Shown one piece after another: positions 17,687 to 27,135 of a stretch of 64,000 nucleotides of DNA (position 1 is its first letter; each line of letters opens with the position of its first letter). The DNA comes from CAYPHY01 sp964410625. GTDB lineage: Bacteria > Chloroflexota > Anaerolineae > Promineifilales > Promineifilaceae. The position numbers were made by a program, and so were the translations under genes. The DNA lies in the NCBI GenBank assembly GCA_964410625.1, contig CAYPHY010000016.1:1-64000 (forward strand), read 5' to 3'. The notes below the pieces were generated by a model. The model had not been told where the DNA came from. It saw only the letters and a program-made list of their open reading frames with translations, and made no database searches.

Positions 17687-19405
17687 CTACTCACCCCGCA
17701 CGGCCGACAAATACACGTCATACTGAAACTCATTCTCCGCATAAACCGTTACCGTACCGGCCGTTACATTGTCGGACTCATCCAATTCAACCACCGAGGC
17801 GGCCGAATCTACCTGCACCCAATAGCGGTGGGTGCCGACGGCGAGGTCTTGCCAGGTGATGCTGACGTTGCGCACGCCGTCCTCCGGCGTCCAGGCGCAG
17901 CCGAGGAGTGGGCCAGCGGACGTGGGATCAACCACGGCCGAGCCGATGGGCTGGCGGAGGGCGGCATCGCGGAAGAAGGTGATGGCGAAGGGTTCGACGA
18001 TGCTCAGGTCACCGGCGTTGCGGAAGGAGACGCGGAGGACGGCCGACCCTAGATCATCGGGATTTTCGACAAAGATGGTGGTCGAATGGCCCTCACCGGC
18101 GACAAGGTTGGGCTTGGCGGTTGGCGCGAGGGCTTCATCGCGGAAGGCGCGGCCGACCATTGTCAACGCGTCTGGCACGCCGGGAGAATAGTCATAGTAG
18201 TTCTCGACGAGCAGGTTGGAGGAGCCACCGATGCGGAAGGGGGTGTAGAGGCTGTACCAGAGCCAGCGTTGTACCAGGCGGTAGTCATCTTGAGGGTAAC
18301 CCAATTCGGGGTCGGCGGTTTCGTTCATCAAGGCGCTGGTTCCTTGCAGGTAGTCGGTGACTCGTTCGGGAAACATGCAGCGGCCGAATTCATCAGGACG
18401 GGCATGGCCGCATGGCTCCTCAGGCGTCCCTGGTTGATAGTCAGGTAGCGAACCATACTCGGAAATGATCAGCGGAATGTCCTGTAAGCCGTGGACCTTC
18501 ATCCACTGGCGCATGGCGTAAAGCTGCTCACGATAGATACGCAGGCTGTCCCGTTCGGCGCGACAATAAACGTCGTGCGCCGGGTCGTTTTCTGGGGTGT
18601 CGGGCAAATCGGGATGAGGACAGAGATTGGGGTCATCGTGTGATGAAAGAATGGCGATAAGTGGATCGGTGCCCAGGGCGACCTTGCCGTCATCATCGAA
18701 ATTACCCCGATTGCGCTCGGCCATGATATAGAGATGAAAATTCCAAACATCAACCGGCAACTCAGCGCCAAACAGCTCGGAGTAGGTGTCCCAAACGATG
18801 TCGAGGTATTGCAGGCGGCCGGGGGTAGCCATAGTCACCGAGCCAATCGCTACTCTGGCAGTTGGGTCAACGCCCTTGATGAAGTGGTAGGCTTCGTGGT
18901 AGGCTTTGGCGTAGATGTCGGGCATGATGTTGTCCTGGACAGCGTTGTTGATTTCGATCTCGTTGCCGATGAGCCAGATCGCGCCGGGATTGAAGAGCAG
19001 GAAGTCTTCGATGACATCGAGGGGCGGCGTGTAGGTATAGGTGGGTAGGCGCACCCCGACTTGCGGCCGATCCTGGCGCACACGCAAGGTGTAGACAAAT
19101 TCCGAGCCAGGCACATTCATCGGGTAGCCGCTGAAGTTGATAAACCAACCGGCGTGGACGGTTGGCATCCAGGCTTCGGCACCGATCGCTTCGCTGATGT
19201 AACCGACGCCGTAGCGGCAGTTGGTGGGTGTGAGTTCGTTGGCGGCCGTTGCTGGTGACATATCGCTTACTGTTTCATCCAAACCAGACTGCGCTTCCGC
19301 GCTCCAAACCTGGGCGAGGAGCAGCCAGCCGAGGAGCGGAAGTAACAAGGCTACCAGTAAGAGAGGGATACATGGTTGATGAGATTGGTGAATTACTTTC
19401 ATCAT
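17687..19405 (-). CDS. Secreted glycoside-hydrolase-like protein with CARDB-type C-terminus
   Basis: A 572-residue exported protein. A hydrophobic signal segment (LLLVALLLPLLGWLLL, cleavage likely after AEA) precedes a TIM-barrel-like region. The pair NE (E149 in WLIGNEIE) and E316 in LIISEYGSL have the position and spacing of acid/base and nucleophile in clan GH-A hydrolases such as GH5 or GH39. After about 440, a CARDB-like beta-sandwich (LVAGEGH.., WVQVDSAASVVELDESDNV) ends the protein. The gene starts inside the stop of the upstream BNR gene (TGATG), so the two products are made together. It is a paralog of 28472-30154. Activity and substrate are unknown; a glycan made by this locus is a plausible target. 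Confidence 0.75.
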   Translation of the reverse strand: MMKVIHQSHQPCIPLLLVALLLPLLGWLLLAQVWSAEAQSGLDETVSDMSPATAANELTPTNCRYGVGYISEAIGAEAWMPTVHAGWFINFSGYPMNVPGSEFVYTLRVRQDRPQVGVRLPTYTYTPPLDVIEDFLLFNPGAIWLIGNEIEINNAVQDNIMPDIYAKAYHEAYHFIKGVDPTARVAIGSVTMATPGRLQYLDIVWDTYSELFGAELPVDVWNFHLYIMAERNRGNFDDDGKVALGTDPLIAILSSHDDPNLCPHPDLPDTPENDPAHDVYCRAERDSLRIYREQLYAMRQWMKVHGLQDIPLIISEYGSLPDYQPGTPEEPCGHARPDEFGRCMFPERVTDYLQGTSALMNETADPELGYPQDDYRLVQRWLWYSLYTPFRIGGSSNLLVENYYDYSPGVPDALTMVGRAFRDEALAPTAKPNLVAGEGHSTTIFVENPDDLGSAVLRVSFRNAGDLSIVEPFAITFFRDAALRQPIGSAVVDPTSAGPLLGCAWTPEDGVRNVSITWQDLAVGTHRYWVQVDSAASVVELDESDNVTAGTVTVYAENEFQYDVYLSAVRGE

Positions 19406-22293
19406 CAGGAACCACGACCGAGCCGCACCGCACGCACACCAATGAAGACGGCGGCCGTGACCACCAACAAGGCGGGAATAATCGCCACTACCAGGCCCGT
19501 CGTGCTATCCAGCCCACTGAGCAAGCCACTGTCTACTGGCCCGGCGGGCAAGACCACCGTTGGCGTGGGAATGGGGGTAGCGGCCGGTACGGGTGTGGCG
19601 GTTGGTTGCGGGGTGGGGGTCAGGGTTGGTGGTGGCGGTAGGGCTTCGGCCGCCAGATCCAACGGCCGCGCCATTGCGTACAGTTCCGCCCCCGCTGTTC
19701 CCTCTTCGCTTGTGCCGGGGATGCTTCCGGCATAGAGGGCGACGAGGCGACCGGCACTATCGGCGGCTGCGCCCAACAGCCCGCCATCAGCGAGGGTGGT
19801 TGGCAGGCTATCTGCAGCACGCCAGCCTTCGCCCTCCCAGGTCCATTGTTGCAGACGGCCGTCGCTAAGCGTCAAGATATGGGGGCGGCCGCCAGGGTCT
19901 ACGGCGGTGGCCGGTAATTCATCTCCTTCGAGACTGGTGATCTGGCCGGGGCGGCTCCAGCTGAGGCCGTTATCAATGGAGAAGGCGTGCCAGAGGAAGT
20001 GGCGTTCGCTGGCCTCCTCGACCCACAGCCGGTGGATAATGCGTTCGTCAACGCCAAGCAGTGCGCTCCAAACGACCGCGCCCTCGACAGCTTCTTCGGC
20101 GGCCGACCAGCTTTGGCCATCATCTGCAGAGTGACTGTAGGCCAGCGACAGCGGCGTTGATTCGGGGGGCAAGGAACGGCGCGTCCAGAGCAGGTGGAGG
20201 TGGCCGTTGGCGGTGTGGCCGAGCCGGGGGGCGTCTACCATCTCCCAACCGGCGGCCGTGCCATCGAAAACCTGCCGGGGCGCGGTCCAGGTATCGCCAT
20301 GATCGAGCGAGCGAACGAGGTAGATGCCGCGCGTTTCGTTGAGCGGCAAGGCATAGGCGACAATGATCTGGCCGCCACGTTCAACGAGAATGTCGGGCGC
20401 GGAGGCTGAGGGGTAGCCTTCGGTTAACAAGACCGGGGCTGACCAATCAGAAGGCCGCTCAATGCTGGACTGGCTGAAATGGATGCCCAGCGGGTCGCGA
20501 AAGACGAGATAGAGGCGGTCGTTATAGGTGGCAACAGCGATTTGCTCGATGTTCCCGTTGGCGGAAGTCATCACGGGCGTGGCCGCGCTCCAGCTTTGGC
20601 CGTTCCAACGAGCGTAGTAGAGTTCCTGGCTCTGTCCGTCATACCAAAAGGCGTGGGTCGTACCGGCCCAGTCAGCAACCAGGCGCAAGGCGATGGGCGC
20701 GAGCGTGCTACGGGCAATCTCTTCCGGCCCCTGCCAGACGGCCGGCGGGGGGAACCAGGCGGCGATGTCGCCCATAGCACGGGTAGTCCACCAGATGTCG
20801 GCCCCCATGCCCTGGTCACAGCCTAGCAGGTCAATGAGATCGACGCGGCCGAGCGCTTGCAGGCAACCCAACTGCACCTGCTGGTTGGTGTCGAGATTAA
20901 TAAAGCCAGAAACAAGCGTCTGCTCCTGGGGATCGCTCCAGCGCGTGCCATCCCAGGCGAGCAGGTATGTGGTTGCGGGTGTCGTGCTGGCTTGCTGTCC
21001 TTCTGGGACAATGGTGCCGAGGAGGAAGAGGTTGCCATTGCTATTCATAAATTCGGCCGTGCTGAGGCAGGCCGGAAGTTGCGCCAGCGGTTGCGGCAGA
21101 GACCAATCGGCGCTGTCAGTGGGCAGTGAGCGATAGTATTGTGTGCAGGTTTGGCCGACTTCGTGACCTGCCTGCCAGGTAAGGACCACGCTGTTGGCAT
21201 CAGCGCCGAGGATGATTTTGCCTGGCCCAACGGAATCAGGGGCATCTTCGGCCGCACGCCGGTCAATCTCAAGCGCGGTCCCCCATGACTCGCCACCATT
21301 GGCTGATTGGCTGACGAAAACTTGCTCGCGGCCGACGTCATCCCAGGCGATGAACACCTGTTGCGTTGATTGTCGCTCAACAGCCAGGATTTGGACATTG
21401 GCTTCGGCGGCGGACAAGGCACGCAGGTAGCGAGAGGGGTAGATCAGTTGCGGGTCTGACCAGGAGCCAAACGTGAAGCGGCGGTAGTAAATACCGGCGG
21501 GTGTGGTGGCGGTGTCGAGTTGGCGTACATAGGCGAGATGGAGGCGGCCGTCCGTCCCAACAGCGGCCGACGGCCGGATCGCTCCTCGCTCCAATTCCTG
21601 TCGCGGTGTCCAGGCATCCATAATCGTCAAGAGATCCACAGGCACGCTGCTGTGATAGAGAATACCTGCCTCATCGGTTTCCGTGTCTACCCAGAAAGCG
21701 TGGATCAAACCATTCCTATCTGCGACCAGTAGCGGCGCAAAGCGAGGGGTGGCTTGCTCCGGCTCAAGTTCGGGGAAGTAGCGGCGGGTTGAAAAGGGCA
21801 ACTCGATGGCGGCCGGACTGCTCCACGTTTCACCGTTGCCAACGATGTAGACGAAGCCGTCAATCTCGTCGCGCCACAGAACGTGGGTGCGGCCGAGGTT
21901 GTCAATCACCATTTGCGGGTCAGACGTTGCGCCGGAGCGAGAGAGATTGTAGGGCTGGCCCCATTCACCAATGGCGGAGATAGGCGTAACTTTGTCGGCC
22001 GTTGGTAAGGGCGTGGGCAATGTCACAGTGATCGTTGTCGTCACCGGCAGTTCCGGCGTCGCCGTAGCAGTCGGCGTGGCGGCCGCCAGGGTAGGGGCAA
22101 AGGTTTGCTGGATAGCGGCCGTGACCGTCAGTTGGAAGGCAGTCGCGGTTTGCTGCACCGATGGCGGCACATCTTGGCGGGCAGATGGTGTGGCTTGTTG
22201 GACAAGCGGTGCTGCCACTGCGATTTGATAGTAAAGGGTGATACTCAACAAGAGCGTCACGATAAAGCCCAAAAGGGTGAGGCGGCGAATCAT
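19405..22293 (-). CDS. Large secreted BNR/Asp-box propeller protein, membrane-anchored
   Basis: About 962 residues. The ATG at 22293 overlaps the upstream stop as ATGA, which fixes the start at MIRRLTLLGFIVTLLLS, a signal segment. Two sets of propeller repeats follow, with Asp-boxes SANGGESWG, SLDHGDTWTAPR, SADDGQSWSA and SIDNGLSWSRPG and many HxxW or HAFW turns. A Pro/Thr-rich stalk (TPTPQPTATPVP) and one transmembrane helix near the C-terminus (VVAIIPALLVVTAAVFIGV) end it. The layout matches the shorter protein at 9523-11085. No complete sialidase active site was recognised, so a glycan-binding or structural role is as likely as catalysis. Confidence 0.78.
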   Translation of the reverse strand: MIRRLTLLGFIVTLLLSITLYYQIAVAAPLVQQATPSARQDVPPSVQQTATAFQLTVTAAIQQTFAPTLAAATPTATATPELPVTTTITVTLPTPLPTADKVTPISAIGEWGQPYNLSRSGATSDPQMVIDNLGRTHVLWRDEIDGFVYIVGNGETWSSPAAIELPFSTRRYFPELEPEQATPRFAPLLVADRNGLIHAFWVDTETDEAGILYHSSVPVDLLTIMDAWTPRQELERGAIRPSAAVGTDGRLHLAYVRQLDTATTPAGIYYRRFTFGSWSDPQLIYPSRYLRALSAAEANVQILAVERQSTQQVFIAWDDVGREQVFVSQSANGGESWGTALEIDRRAAEDAPDSVGPGKIILGADANSVVLTWQAGHEVGQTCTQYYRSLPTDSADWSLPQPLAQLPACLSTAEFMNSNGNLFLLGTIVPEGQQASTTPATTYLLAWDGTRWSDPQEQTLVSGFINLDTNQQVQLGCLQALGRVDLIDLLGCDQGMGADIWWTTRAMGDIAAWFPPPAVWQGPEEIARSTLAPIALRLVADWAGTTHAFWYDGQSQELYYARWNGQSWSAATPVMTSANGNIEQIAVATYNDRLYLVFRDPLGIHFSQSSIERPSDWSAPVLLTEGYPSASAPDILVERGGQIIVAYALPLNETRGIYLVRSLDHGDTWTAPRQVFDGTAAGWEMVDAPRLGHTANGHLHLLWTRRSLPPESTPLSLAYSHSADDGQSWSAAEEAVEGAVVWSALLGVDERIIHRLWVEEASERHFLWHAFSIDNGLSWSRPGQITSLEGDELPATAVDPGGRPHILTLSDGRLQQWTWEGEGWRAADSLPTTLADGGLLGAAADSAGRLVALYAGSIPGTSEEGTAGAELYAMARPLDLAAEALPPPPTLTPTPQPTATPVPAATPIPTPTVVLPAGPVDSGLLSGLDSTTGLVVAIIPALLVVTAAVFIGVRAVRLGRGS

Positions 22294-24224
22294 GAGGGTG
22301 GCAGGTGGCAGGTGGGCGATGAGTACATCGCAGGTGGCATGGGGCAAGTGATGAGTTGCTGATGTGCTTCACTGGCCCTTAGACTCAAATCGTCTCGACC
22401 TTTTGTGCCCCACCACCACGTATAGACATCTAATTCGGCGGCCGCTTCGGGAATGGTTGCCAGCAAGGGGATTGCCTGATGCAGTTGGTCTGACCACACA
22501 TAGGCATAACCGAGCGACTTACGGATTCCACGATGATCCACGTCAAGGGTATAGGCATTGCGCAGATGCGCGACGGCCGTCGCAAAATCGCGCTGCTGCA
22601 TGGCGATCAGACCCAGGCGGTGCCAGGCTGTACGGTTGGTGTTGTCCAGTTGTATGGCATGGCGAAAGTTAGCTGCGGAGGGGGCTAAGGCCGTTGTATC
22701 TTGATTATCATCCCATTCATTGGTCGGATAACCGGTCAATTCCAGGCCAGCCATCTGCACTGCACCCCAGTTGGCATACCAGGCGGCGCGAATCGGGGCA
22801 TGGTAGAAGGCCAAGAATACTAAAATAATTAAAACGGCCGCAGCAGTGATCGCCTGCGTGTTCAAATCCGAACGCAAACGTTGCCAGTAACGGGATGGTT
22901 CTCGTGGAAAAGCGGCGGCGACCAGGCCGACTGTCATAAACAACAATAGCGTACCCCGGCTGCCATAGAGTGGGTCTTCGACAAGCCCATGGAGCACGAT
23001 GACGACCAAACTGCTGAAAAGCGCCCCGCACCAGACAGCCGCATTGCGAATAGCGGCCGCCTTATCCGAGCGCGAGGGGTTGGCGATGAGCCAAAAGCTG
23101 TAGCCTAAGATAGCAATCAACGCGCCACCACCAACCAACCCCTGTTCAAGCATCACATTGAGGAAGAGGTTGTGGGCGTGAATGAGAACATGTTGTGGAA
23201 TCACGCGAATATAACGGGAGTAGAGGCCGTCAAACGAGCCAAGCCCGCCCCCTGTAATCGGAAAATCAGCAATTAAGTCGAGCGCTTGTTGGCTGATCTC
23301 CAGGCGGCTCCCGGCGTTGGCCGGGCCGGGCAAGCGGTCGAGCAGAGCCAGCGGCCCGTCCGCATAGAGCAGCGAATAGCTCAATCCGAGGCCGATGATG
23401 ATGGCTACCGCTAAGACCAATGTTTGGCGGCGGGAGAGAAAGAGCGAGTGGTGGAGGTGTTCGGCCGCCCACCATAAGCACCAGGCCAGCAACCCGCCAG
23501 CCAGGGCGAGCCAGGCCCCCCGCGAGGTAGTCAGGGTCAGGCCGGTGAGCTGGAGGAAACCACCCACGGCCATGACCCCGACTAAAGCCCCTTGCCGCCG
23601 TCGGACAGCGTGGAGACCCGCGGCGACGAGGAAAGGGAAACACATCGCTATCATCCCACCGGCCACATTCGGATGTAGCGTGTGTACTCCAACGAGGAGT
23701 GACGGCCGTACCGCCATCCAACGTAATCCAATTCGATTCAGACTCTCCACTTTTGCCGGTAGGGTTTGCCAATCGTGGGTGAAGAGAAAATAGAGGGCAA
23801 CGGCCGTGCCAAACAGAGCGAGCGCAGCAGCAACCGGCCAGAGGTTTCTTAGTTTCTGCCCGGCAAGGGCATAAAAGAGAAGGACAGCACCGATGATGAG
23901 CCAAAATTTATTCCAGGTGATCAGTGAGTTATGGGCTACCGTTGCGCCGATGGCAGCGGTGAGCAAAAAGAGGACAAACAAGCTGTCAAAGCGGGTACGG
24001 CGGATAGGAAATTGGCCGACGGCAACGCGCCCCAACCAGGGGAGGAGGGCGATGAGCAACGGCCGCCAGCCCAATTCGCCGCGGCTGACATACCATAGAG
24101 CGCAGGCAATAGCAACACAACCCAGATCGGTCAGCGCGTACCAGCGACTGTTTACCAGCGTCCCCAGGTCAGCACGCGCATGGGGGGTTTGTCCAGGTTG
24201 TTCAGAAAGAACGGTTCGTGTCAT
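22290..24224 (-). CDS. O-antigen ligase-like membrane protein with C-terminal TPR region
   Basis: About 644 residues. The ATG at 24224 (MTRTVLSEQPG) is one base after the upstream TAG; a TTG at 24242 is possible but less likely. The first 430 residues hold some ten membrane segments and the Wzy_C motif (ITGGGLGSFDGLYSRY, VLIHAHNLFLNVMLEQGLVG). Residues about 500-610 form TPR-like helices (AWHRLGLIAMQQRDFATAVA). The last about 20 residues (from ITCPMPP) are Cys/Pro/His-rich and are encoded by a stuttered GGTGGCA repeat, so the original stop was probably earlier. A role in glycan polymerisation or ligation is expected from the family. Confidence 0.85.
   Translation of the reverse strand: MTRTVLSEQPGQTPHARADLGTLVNSRWYALTDLGCVAIACALWYVSRGELGWRPLLIALLPWLGRVAVGQFPIRRTRFDSLFVLFLLTAAIGATVAHNSLITWNKFWLIIGAVLLFYALAGQKLRNLWPVAAALALFGTAVALYFLFTHDWQTLPAKVESLNRIGLRWMAVRPSLLVGVHTLHPNVAGGMIAMCFPFLVAAGLHAVRRRQGALVGVMAVGGFLQLTGLTLTTSRGAWLALAGGLLAWCLWWAAEHLHHSLFLSRRQTLVLAVAIIIGLGLSYSLLYADGPLALLDRLPGPANAGSRLEISQQALDLIADFPITGGGLGSFDGLYSRYIRVIPQHVLIHAHNLFLNVMLEQGLVGGGALIAILGYSFWLIANPSRSDKAAAIRNAAVWCGALFSSLVVIVLHGLVEDPLYGSRGTLLLFMTVGLVAAAFPREPSRYWQRLRSDLNTQAITAAAVLIILVFLAFYHAPIRAAWYANWGAVQMAGLELTGYPTNEWDDNQDTTALAPSAANFRHAIQLDNTNRTAWHRLGLIAMQQRDFATAVAHLRNAYTLDVDHRGIRKSLGYAYVWSDQLHQAIPLLATIPEAAAELDVYTWWWGTKGRDDLSLRASEAHQQLITCPMPPAMYSSPTCHLPPS
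22296..22345. repeat. GGTGGCA stuttered word at a gene junction
   Basis: Repeats of GGTGGCA on the plus strand span the 3' end of the O-antigen ligase gene and supply its last codons, and they surround the start of the BNR gene. The same word occurs at 25930-25956 and, as reverse complement, at 51478-51525. Confidence 0.7.
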
Positions 24225-24225
24225 G

Positions 24226-25896
24226 CTAACCGGTGGTAGCAACGGGTGCGCCGGTATCGGTGGAGACCCAGCTTAGATGTTGGAAGCCGACATTCAGCGC
24301 GGAGCGCAATGTCGAAGGGTCGGAAAGCAACATCTTCAAATAGGTAAATATGGGGCCGGGGCGGAAGGCCCATTCACGGAAGGCGCGGCGTTGCCAGTAG
24401 AGCAGACGTTCGGCCGATAGTCCCGGATAGTCCAGGACTGTTCCCTTGTCCATGTCCACCTGTTCCCAGCGCGTCCCCGGCCGGAACCAGTCGTTCTCCA
24501 CCACCTCAAAGAAGAAAGGCGTTCCCGGATAAGGGGCGGCGACATGGAAGAGGGCAATGTCTAGCGGCAGCTTTTTGGCGAAATCAATCGTCTGGCGGAT
24601 GGTCTCTTCCGTCTCGCCAGGGAGGCCAATGATGAAGTAGCCCCAGTTGCTAATCCCCGCCTGTCTGGCCCAGCGCAACGCTCGTTCAGCTTTGTCGGGG
24701 TAGGCTCCCTTGCGAGCGTGGCGCAAAATCTGCTCGTTGCCGCTTTCAATACCCCAGGAGATGAGCCAGCAACCCGCCTTCGCCATCACCTTCAACATTT
24801 CCTCATCCACATAATCCACGCGGCTGTTGCAGGTCCAACGAATGTTGATCTTCTCTTTAATCATCAACTCGCATAAACCCATCACCTGATCACGGTTGAC
24901 GGTGAACAGGTCAGCGTACATGTGGATGTTGTTCATCCCCAACTTCTTCAGGATCCACAACTCCTCCATGATGTTTTCTGGGGTACGCAGGCGAGTGGAG
25001 TATTGGTAGCTGACATGCTTGATGCAGTAAGTACAACCGGCCGGACAACCGCGACTGGTGACGATGAAGGTAAATGGCCCTTTAATCATCGGCATCCGGT
25101 ATTTTTCCAGCGGCAACAAATGGTGCAGCGGATGGGGCATGTCGCTCAGGTTTGAGAGGAACGGCCGCGTCAGATTAATCACTATCTCATCCCGGTGACG
25201 CCAGACCAACCCCTTGATACTGCTCATATTCACCCCACCGTCGGGCATAATCGCCGGTTGGTAGGTCGGGTCGTGGTCGTTGAAGAGTTTTTGGATGTGC
25301 GGCGGCCGTTGGTCAATCTTGCCTTCCAGATGATCGAGCAGATCGCGGATGGTCAGGTCGGGTTCGCCGAGCAAAATGAAGTCGAGGGCGGGATACGGCC
25401 GCATTGTCTCGCGCGGGATGGGGGTCACATGCGTGCCAAAGGCGATGGTTTTCGCCCCCCGTGCCTTAGCCAGGAAGCAGCCGTACATATCATTTTCCAG
25501 CGTGGGGGCGGTCACCTGGGTCAGGTAATATTTGGGTTGCAGCCGGTCGAGTTCGGCGACGAAAGCGGGCCAGCTCATGCGCTCGGCGTTGGCGTCAATG
25601 ATCGCTATCTTATATTGTGGATGGAGCAAGGCGCCCATCTGTGCCAGCGACACTTGCGGCCAAACCATATTCTCACGAGTGCGGCGGCCGACGCGATGCT
25701 GGGTGCGAATCCATAGGCCGCCATCGGGCGTGGGTGGGTTGACCAACACAATGTCTACGGCCGTTTTCGGCCGCGCCGTTGCCAGCAATCCCTCGTGGAC
25801 GATCTCGTCGGCGTTCGGAAAATCGGCCATCCGCAGCCGCGGAACACGTCGCGTGCCAAGATTCTCTTTAAGCGGGTCTTTAACTTTTTCACTCAC
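24226..25896 (-). CDS. B12-binding-domain radical SAM protein
   Basis: A 556-residue radical SAM enzyme. Residues about 45-200 form a cobalamin-binding-like Rossmann domain (DIVLVNPPTPDGG, KIAIIDANAE). The 4Fe-4S cluster motif is C284-x3-C288-x2-C291 in SRGCPAGCTYC. GIESGNEQIL and YFIIGLPGETEETI follow, as in the BchE/hopanoid-modification group. No canonical DxHxxG B12 motif was seen, so cobalamin may be bound base-on or not at all. It is coupled to the downstream O-antigen ligase (one base between stop and start) and follows a GT2 gene, so it may modify a glycan or its lipid carrier. The reaction is unknown. Confidence 0.85.
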   Translation of the reverse strand: MSEKVKDPLKENLGTRRVPRLRMADFPNADEIVHEGLLATARPKTAVDIVLVNPPTPDGGLWIRTQHRVGRRTRENMVWPQVSLAQMGALLHPQYKIAIIDANAERMSWPAFVAELDRLQPKYYLTQVTAPTLENDMYGCFLAKARGAKTIAFGTHVTPIPRETMRPYPALDFILLGEPDLTIRDLLDHLEGKIDQRPPHIQKLFNDHDPTYQPAIMPDGGVNMSSIKGLVWRHRDEIVINLTRPFLSNLSDMPHPLHHLLPLEKYRMPMIKGPFTFIVTSRGCPAGCTYCIKHVSYQYSTRLRTPENIMEELWILKKLGMNNIHMYADLFTVNRDQVMGLCELMIKEKINIRWTCNSRVDYVDEEMLKVMAKAGCWLISWGIESGNEQILRHARKGAYPDKAERALRWARQAGISNWGYFIIGLPGETEETIRQTIDFAKKLPLDIALFHVAAPYPGTPFFFEVVENDWFRPGTRWEQVDMDKGTVLDYPGLSAERLLYWQRRAFREWAFRPGPIFTYLKMLLSDPSTLRSALNVGFQHLSWVSTDTGAPVATTG

Positions 25897-25926
25897 GTGA
25901 TGGTTTCTTCCTTTCCAAAAGCAGCT

Positions 25927-27117
25927 TTATACCTGCCACTTGCTATCTGCCACTTGACTCTGGCTCAACTCCTCCAACACACGCAAGACGATCCAGTAGA
26001 TGACCAGTTGGATGCCCAATAAGATGAGCATCGCGCTACCCAGGCCATAAAGCCAGAGGCGGTTCATATCCCATCCCTGAATGCCGAGGATCATACTGGT
26101 GAAGGCTAAACCAAGACCGATGAGCGTGGCCAGAATACCCATCCAGCCAAAATGGTGATCGAGAGGTATTTTGAGCAGTGGGCGGCCGAACAATCCCTGG
26201 TGGATCGGCCGTTTGTGAAACAGCGAAACAAGATAGTTGAAGGTGATCCCCAGGGTGAAGAGGCTAACGCCGACCATGCCAAAGACGGAGCCGGTATAGA
26301 GCGTGATGACATTCCAGGAATTGAGTGTAGTGACGCCTTGCAAGCGGGCGACGACCAGCGCCAGCAGACAGAGCAAGCCAACCGCGATTCCACCCAGGCC
26401 AATCATGCCGAGGATACGGACAGGGTTGTATTGCAATGCCGTCCAGAGCATAGAGCGCAGAAACAAGGAGCCATCGTGGATGACGCTCAGCTTGGATCGG
26501 CCGACGCGCTCGCTATAGGGAATGGGCACTTCGGCCATCCGCACCCCTTCGTGAATGGCTCGTGTGCTCATCACGGGGGTCAGATTGAGACCATCGGGCA
26601 GCGGATAAAGCTGCTCCAAAACGTGGCGCTTGAAGACGCGCATCCCACTGGCGCTGTCGGACACTGATTGGCGGCCGACCAGCGACAGCAAGCGAGCAAA
26701 GAAGAGATTTCCAACCCGCCGGGTCAGAGGCATCTGGCTGGCAGCACCGGCCATGCGTGAACCAATCACCAGGTCTGCCCCATTGAGCGCAACAGTACAC
26801 AACTGCGGGAAATACTCTGGTGGATAGGTGCCGTCCGCATCTAAGAAACCGATCAACTCGCCGTTAGCACGGCCGAAGCCGGTCTTCAACGCCGCACCAT
26901 ACCCTTTGTTCTGTGGGTGGCGAATGAGACGCACACCGGAGATGCTCTCGGCGATTTCGGCCGTTTTGTCACGCGAACCGTCATCCACAACCAGCAGTTC
27001 AAGCTGGCTGACGCCGACATCGGCCAGATATTGCCCGACTGACAAGACACGGTGGGCAATGTCGGCGATGCCGTTCTCCTCGTTATAAGCTGGAATGACA
27101 ATAGATAAAGTCGTCAT
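25927..27117 (-). CDS. Polyprenyl-phosphate-type glycosyltransferase family 2
   Basis: A 396-residue DPM1/GtrB-like enzyme. The GT2 domain has LSIVIPAYNEENG, VVDDGSRDKT and the metal site FLDADGTYPP (DAD at 93-95). The C-terminal third has four hydrophobic segments, as in enzymes that transfer a sugar to polyprenyl phosphate for later use outside. The last residues (SQSQVADSKWQV) are encoded by a stuttered TGCCACTTG repeat, so the C-terminus was probably extended or replaced. It lies between the acyltransferase and the radical SAM gene. Confidence 0.87.
   Translation of the reverse strand: MTTLSIVIPAYNEENGIADIAHRVLSVGQYLADVGVSQLELLVVDDGSRDKTAEIAESISGVRLIRHPQNKGYGAALKTGFGRANGELIGFLDADGTYPPEYFPQLCTVALNGADLVIGSRMAGAASQMPLTRRVGNLFFARLLSLVGRQSVSDSASGMRVFKRHVLEQLYPLPDGLNLTPVMSTRAIHEGVRMAEVPIPYSERVGRSKLSVIHDGSLFLRSMLWTALQYNPVRILGMIGLGGIAVGLLCLLALVVARLQGVTTLNSWNVITLYTGSVFGMVGVSLFTLGITFNYLVSLFHKRPIHQGLFGRPLLKIPLDHHFGWMGILATLIGLGLAFTSMILGIQGWDMNRLWLYGLGSAMLILLGIQLVIYWIVLRVLEELSQSQVADSKWQV
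25930..25956. repeat. TGCCACTTG stuttered word at the end of a GT2 gene
   Basis: Two copies of CTGCCACTTG separated by CTATCTGCC overlap the stop of the polyprenyl GT2 gene and encode its last residues (VADSKWQV). Confidence 0.7.
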
Positions 27118-27135
27118 GGGCGTCTTGTTCCCCTC

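Noticed and set aside
9523..22293. Calling the BNR proteins sialidases
   Set aside because: Asp-boxes are clear, but the FRIP box and the arginine triad could not be found; Asp-boxes also occur in non-enzymatic propellers.
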